Positions 5,294 to 8,284 of a DNA stretch of 8,284 nucleotides are shown in pieces. The DNA is from UBA1275 sp038124025 (lineage in GTDB: Bacteria; Bacteroidota; Rhodothermia; Balneolales; Balneolaceae). A program made the position numbers and the translations under genes. The notes under the pieces are model-generated. The model ran no database searches and was not told the origin of the DNA. It saw only the letters and a list, made by a program, of their open reading frames with translations. The DNA is taken from NCBI GenBank assembly GCA_038124025.1, contig JAYPBC010000049.1:1-8284 (forward strand), in the 5' to 3' direction. The first letter of the stretch is position 1; each line of letters starts with the position of its first letter.

Positions 5294-6618
5294 AATATAT
5301 GTTATGTTAAACCAACATGCCATTATTGATTGATATTCGATGACAAGGAAACAAAATAGACTCCCCCTTAAACATCACTGTACGCCTTATTTAGTTACGC
5401 TCTCTGCTTTTTCTTCTATTGCGTTTAACTTGAAGGAAATGTGCTTTTTTCTGATATTCTCTCTTTTGATATATGCATATCTCATAGGAGGAAAAAGAAT
5501 TCTAGCAACTCTCACTGCCTTTCCCTTTTGATACACATAATACTTGAAATTTCTTGCTATAAAACCATCATCAGGAGTTAAAATGACAACCGGTATTCCA
5601 GAAATGTACCGAAAATGTAGTGTTCGCAACTCATATGCCTTGTACTCATTAAATGAAAATATGGTCCTACAAACTACTGAAATCTTATGGGTAGAAGAAT
5701 CTATAGACATTATTTCAACTACATATACACAGTACTTTTGAATCGTGCTAGTGTCGTGCTGTTGAGCACAAGAGTCTATCCACGATGATATCTCTTCTGA
5801 TTCAAATAAATCTTTAATCACGTTATACTCTTGTGAGTAAGTATTAGTTATTACTCCTAAGATTAAGGCTATTGTATAGATTAACTTTTTCATACTATCT
5901 AATTCTTTCCCCATATACTCCTTTTATTACTGGCTTAAGCCAAAGCCCATCTTTTCTAGGAATATAGCGATAAACTGATCCATCGCTGTATACAGCATGA
6001 ACAGGAATTTGATTTTTTGATGCATATTTAGCATCTGCTTCGCTTAATCCTCTAATTAATCCGTTTGTTGGATGCGTATGGTATTGTGATTGTATATCTT
6101 GATTCTCAAAACCATATTTTTCAACATTTTCTGGATCATTATCGGATTCTGTCTTGGTATTGCTAACCCAGGGTTGTACAACAAAACCACTCTTTTCATC
6201 GCTCGCCACCTCCCAAGCTGCAACTTCCTTTTCTTCATTACCTGCCTTAAAAGCCATAAATCCTAAGAACATTTCTTTGTCTTTAATAAACCCACCATTG
6301 TCTGCAGTTGGTACAGCAACACCGCCATTATCCGTAATAAAACTGTTGTAGTCGTTGGTGGGGTTATTGCCATCTTCATTCTTTTTAAAGTCCATAACTG
6401 TTGTCCAGTTCTCACTTGTGACTTCAACGGTCTGATTCATTCCGTCATTTATGGTAGCGACTTCACCAGTTGCCGAGTTTATAAAATCTGTTAATCCATT
6501 TGGATCTATCATCATGATGGGGTTATTACCTGTGTACTGATATGATTCCAGAGTCTTATGAACTAACGGATCCACACTCATCCATACACTGAGCTTAGGG
6601 TGATGATACCTAGCCCCG
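5004..6618. repeat. Direct repeat, copy 1 (period 1666 bp)
   Basis: This stretch matches 6670..8284 at an offset of exactly 1666 bases; no mismatch was seen where compared, and the encoded proteins are identical. It spans the 5' half of the Gly-rich RHS cassette core, the spacer, the whole JAB-immunity gene, and the JAB-tip gene up to its core. Left of 5004 similarity continues but several bases differ at once. Confidence 0.9.
5387..5893 (-). CDS. Putative immunity protein to the JAB tip, exported, copy 1
   Basis: The 168-residue protein is identical to the one encoded at 7053..7559. It starts at ATG 5893, one base after the toxin TAG stop. The N-terminus (MKK, then a hydrophobic run to TYS-Q) is a Sec-type signal peptide without a lipobox, so the mature protein should be soluble in the periplasm or exported. 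I recognise no domain. A cognate-immunity role is inferred from strict adjacency to the JAB-tip gene and from being duplicated together with it. After its stop at 5387 there are 93 bases to the ATG at 5293 of the next RHS cassette (63 to the alternative ATG at 5323). I see no hairpin terminator there, so read-through into the next cassette is possible. Confidence 0.75.
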   Translation of the reverse strand: MKKLIYTIALILGVITNTYSQEYNVIKDLFESEEISSWIDSCAQQHDTSTIQKYCVYVVEIMSIDSSTHKISVVCRTIFSFNEYKAYELRTLHFRYISGIPVVILTPDDGFIARNFKYYVYQKGKAVRVARILFPPMRYAYIKRENIRKKHISFKLNAIEEKAESVTK

Positions 6619-6959
6619 TAGTAGTGCATGCCCGTCTCCGCATCAAACTCCTTGGAGTTAAACCTAAACGGTGAATTCCAACTGGATGAGCCACTTTCCC
6701 AATGGTAGAGACTCTCACCCCAAGGGTTGTAGAGGTAGAACTCATAAGCTTCTTGATTTAGGTCCGTAACTAGGTCAACGTTACCTACATAATCGGGATG
6801 ATACCAGTACAGGACTCTAGTGCTGATACCAGACTGTGGATCTTGTTCTCCTACAGTAGCATTTGAGACAGTGTGTTGGGCCAAATCGGGATAGAGGCTC
6901 TCTATCGGACCGATAGAGTTAAATATCTCTTTGTCAGCGACTTGGCAGAAATTACTCAT
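5895..6959 (-). CDS. RHS-core cassette with JAB/JAMM-like toxin tip, copy 1 (complete)
   Basis: The start chosen is ATG 6959 (MSNFCQVADKE), because the paralogue at the left edge shares MSNF but not the ten residues (MACWFNITYI) added by the in-frame ATG at 6989. Numbered from 6989: residues 11-60 are a family-specific leader. Residues 61-165 are the RHS-associated core (YWYHPDYVGNVDLVTD, YNPWGE, KEFDAETGMHYYGARY, SVDPL, GNNPIMMIDPNG). Residues 166-364 are the tip. H304-x-H306-P307 ... S316-x2-D319 fits the zinc-binding JAMM motif, with E255 or E260 as the possible catalytic Glu. No signal peptide, YD-repeat shell or secretion domain is present, so this is probably a silent cassette or spare tip rather than a secreted full-length toxin. 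The exported immunity gene begins 1 nt downstream. Peptidase activity and substrate are unproven. Confidence 0.85.
   Translation of the reverse strand: MSNFCQVADKEIFNSIGPIESLYPDLAQHTVSNATVGEQDPQSGISTRVLYWYHPDYVGNVDLVTDLNQEAYEFYLYNPWGESLYHWESGSSSWNSPFRFNSKEFDAETGMHYYGARYHHPKLSVWMSVDPLVHKTLESYQYTGNNPIMMIDPNGLTDFINSATGEVATINDGMNQTVEVTSENWTTVMDFKKNEDGNNPTNDYNSFITDNGGVAVPTADNGGFIKDKEMFLGFMAFKAGNEEKEVAAWEVASDEKSGFVVQPWVSNTKTESDNDPENVEKYGFENQDIQSQYHTHPTNGLIRGLSEADAKYASKNQIPVHAVYSDGSVYRYIPRKDGLWLKPVIKGVYGERIR
6495..6959 (-). repeat. RHS core repeat within the JAB cassette copy 1
   Basis: This is the shared ~155-residue core module, from MSNF to IDPNG. Related copies lie at 4823..5293 and 86..550, with 3' fragments at 8161..8284 and 2517..2573. 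The conserved cores are natural sites for homologous recombination between cassettes; each is followed by a different tip, except in the tandem duplicate. Confidence 0.8.
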
Positions 6960-7052
6960 AATATATGTTATGTTAAACCAACATGCCATTATTGATTGAT
7001 ATTCGATGACAAGGAAACAAAATAGACTCCCCCTTAAACATCACTGTACGCC

Positions 7053-7559
7053 TTATTTAGTTACGCTCTCTGCTTTTTCTTCTATTGCGTTTAACTTGAA
7101 GGAAATGTGCTTTTTTCTGATATTCTCTCTTTTGATATATGCATATCTCATAGGAGGAAAAAGAATTCTAGCAACTCTCACTGCCTTTCCCTTTTGATAC
7201 ACATAATACTTGAAATTTCTTGCTATAAAACCATCATCAGGAGTTAAAATGACAACCGGTATTCCAGAAATGTACCGAAAATGTAGTGTTCGCAACTCAT
7301 ATGCCTTGTACTCATTAAATGAAAATATGGTCCTACAAACTACTGAAATCTTATGGGTAGAAGAATCTATAGACATTATTTCAACTACATATACACAGTA
7401 CTTTTGAATCGTGCTAGTGTCGTGCTGTTGAGCACAAGAGTCTATCCACGATGATATCTCTTCTGATTCAAATAAATCTTTAATCACGTTATACTCTTGT
7501 GAGTAAGTATTAGTTATTACTCCTAAGATTAAGGCTATTGTATAGATTAACTTTTTCAT
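7053..7559 (-). CDS. Putative immunity protein to the JAB tip, exported, copy 2
   Basis: This is a 168-residue protein of no family I recognise. I take the ATG at 7559 because the protein then starts MKKLIYTIALILGVITNTYS-QEY, a classic signal peptide with likely cleavage before QEY. The ATG at 7580 adds seven charged/polar residues that spoil the signal and overlap the toxin gene. The mature part is mixed alpha/beta in appearance and ends in a basic then acidic tail (KRENIRKK ... EEKAE). It starts 1 nt after the JAB-tip stop codon, the usual place for a cognate immunity gene, and has presumably coupled translation. Export suggests protection in the periplasm or at the cell surface. It is identical to the protein at 5387..5893. 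The immunity role is inferred from position. Confidence 0.75.
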   Translation of the reverse strand: MKKLIYTIALILGVITNTYSQEYNVIKDLFESEEISSWIDSCAQQHDTSTIQKYCVYVVEIMSIDSSTHKISVVCRTIFSFNEYKAYELRTLHFRYISGIPVVILTPDDGFIARNFKYYVYQKGKAVRVARILFPPMRYAYIKRENIRKKHISFKLNAIEEKAESVTK

Positions 7560-7560
7560 A

Positions 7561-8283
7561 CTATCTAATTCTTTCCCCATATACTCCTTTTATTACTGGC
7601 TTAAGCCAAAGCCCATCTTTTCTAGGAATATAGCGATAAACTGATCCATCGCTGTATACAGCATGAACAGGAATTTGATTTTTTGATGCATATTTAGCAT
7701 CTGCTTCGCTTAATCCTCTAATTAATCCGTTTGTTGGATGCGTATGGTATTGTGATTGTATATCTTGATTCTCAAAACCATATTTTTCAACATTTTCTGG
7801 ATCATTATCGGATTCTGTCTTGGTATTGCTAACCCAGGGTTGTACAACAAAACCACTCTTTTCATCGCTCGCCACCTCCCAAGCTGCAACTTCCTTTTCT
7901 TCATTACCTGCCTTAAAAGCCATAAATCCTAAGAACATTTCTTTGTCTTTAATAAACCCACCATTGTCTGCAGTTGGTACAGCAACACCGCCATTATCCG
8001 TAATAAAACTGTTGTAGTCGTTGGTGGGGTTATTGCCATCTTCATTCTTTTTAAAGTCCATAACTGTTGTCCAGTTCTCACTTGTGACTTCAACGGTCTG
8101 ATTCATTCCGTCATTTATGGTAGCGACTTCACCAGTTGCCGAGTTTATAAAATCTGTTAATCCATTTGGATCTATCATCATGATGGGGTTATTACCTGTG
8201 TACTGATATGATTCCAGAGTCTTATGAACTAACGGATCCACACTCATCCATACACTGAGCTTAGGGTGATGATACCTAGCCCC
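7561..8283 (-). CDS. RHS-core protein with JAB/JAMM-like toxin tip, copy 2 (5' part off window)
   Basis: The reading frame is open to the right edge, so the true start lies outside. The 240 visible residues equal residues 125-364 of the complete copy at 5895..6959 (numbered from its upstream ATG at 6989) with no difference. It opens at GARYHHPKLSVW, passes through the end of the RHS-associated core (SVDPL ... GNNPIMMIDPNG) and then a ~200-residue tip. The tip ends with YHTHPTNG..LSEAD, which fits the JAMM zinc pattern H-x-H-P ... S-x-x-D of JAB-family metallopeptidases, domains known as RHS/polymorphic toxin tips. The ATG at 8247 is internal to the core and is not the start. The stop TAG is followed after a single base by the immunity-gene ATG. 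Family assignment as an RHS tip is strong; peptidase activity is inferred from the motif only. Confidence 0.85.
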   Translation of the reverse strand, partial: GARYHHPKLSVWMSVDPLVHKTLESYQYTGNNPIMMIDPNGLTDFINSATGEVATINDGMNQTVEVTSENWTTVMDFKKNEDGNNPTNDYNSFITDNGGVAVPTADNGGFIKDKEMFLGFMAFKAGNEEKEVAAWEVASDEKSGFVVQPWVSNTKTESDNDPENVEKYGFENQDIQSQYHTHPTNGLIRGLSEADAKYASKNQIPVHAVYSDGSVYRYIPRKDGLWLKPVIKGVYGERIR

Positions 8284-8284
8284 G

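Larger units (their letters stand above)
6670..8284. repeat. Direct repeat, copy 2 (period 1666 bp, continues past window)
   Basis: This is the second copy of the 1615 visible bases at 5004..6618. It ends only because the window ends, so the real identity tract may be longer and further copies may exist to the right. The two visible copies are separated by 51 bases of RHS core (6619..6669). Confidence 0.9.

Noticed and set aside
5324..5386. TATTTTG in the spacer before the RHS cassettes (also at 6990..7052), considered as a Bacteroidota -7 promoter element
   Set aside because: It is one base short of the TAnnTTTG consensus and no suitable -33 TTTG was found upstream.
5340..5531. Plus-strand ORFs of 63-65 codons at 5340..5531, 5544..5741 and the duplicates at 7006..7197, 7210..7407
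   Set aside because: They lie mostly antisense to the immunity genes, have no coding character of their own, and are duplicated only because the repeat is.
6154..6351. Plus-strand ORF 6154..6351 (and 7820..8017) and minus-strand frame-shifted ORFs 6056..6238, 7722..7904 and 4807..5079
   Set aside because: These are alternate-frame shadows of the RHS core/tip genes; the RHS reading frames explain this DNA.

Overview
The window looks like part of a polymorphic-toxin (RHS) cassette array from a Bacteroidota bacterium (Cytophagales/Flavobacteriales-like). The grounds are a low-GC, Tyr/Asn-rich coding style, RHS-associated core segments of the type common in that phylum (WYHPDYVGNVDLVTD, NPWGE, KEFDAETGMHYYGARY, SVDPL, NNPI..IDPNG), an IS481-like transposase remnant, and start codons without strong Shine-Dalgarno sequences. 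All credible genes are on the minus strand, so the array is read from the right edge to the left edge.

Layout in reading order: (1) at the right edge, the 3' part of an RHS-core gene with a JAB/JAMM-metallopeptidase-like tip, followed 1 nt later by a signal-peptide immunity candidate; (2) the same toxin/immunity pair again, as a tandem copy with period 1666 bp and no difference seen between copies; (3) an RHS-core gene whose first ~107 codons match those of (2) exactly but which carries a different, Gly-rich, unrecognised tip, followed through a TAATG overlap by a membrane-anchored immunity candidate; (4) a core-less 86-residue toxin-tail gene overlapping (ATGA) a cytoplasmic immunity candidate; (5) the N-terminal third of an IS481-like transposase fused directly onto the last ~19 residues of an RHS core and its tip, which has a possible caspase/CHAT-like cysteine-peptidase pattern and is followed by a lipoprotein immunity candidate; (6) a 56-codon overlapping ORF and a secreted four-cysteine protein, both unrecognised; (7) at the left edge, a further RHS-core gene whose tip runs out of the window.

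Interpretation (inference): none of the RHS genes whose 5' end is visible carries an N-terminal secretion module or full YD-repeat shell. Each visible start encodes only ~155 residues of shared core and then a variable tip. They therefore look like spare tip/immunity cassettes that could be recombined onto a full-length RHS gene through the shared core, and that meanwhile supply immunity. Different immunity localisations (signal peptide, lipoprotein, membrane anchor, cytoplasmic) suggest the tips act in different compartments. The 1666-bp tandem copy, the sharp end of identity inside the core at 5004/6670, and the core-to-IS fusion at about 2575 are traces of this shuffling. No RNA genes, CRISPR arrays or convincing terminators were seen. 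No gap between genes exceeds 300 bases.
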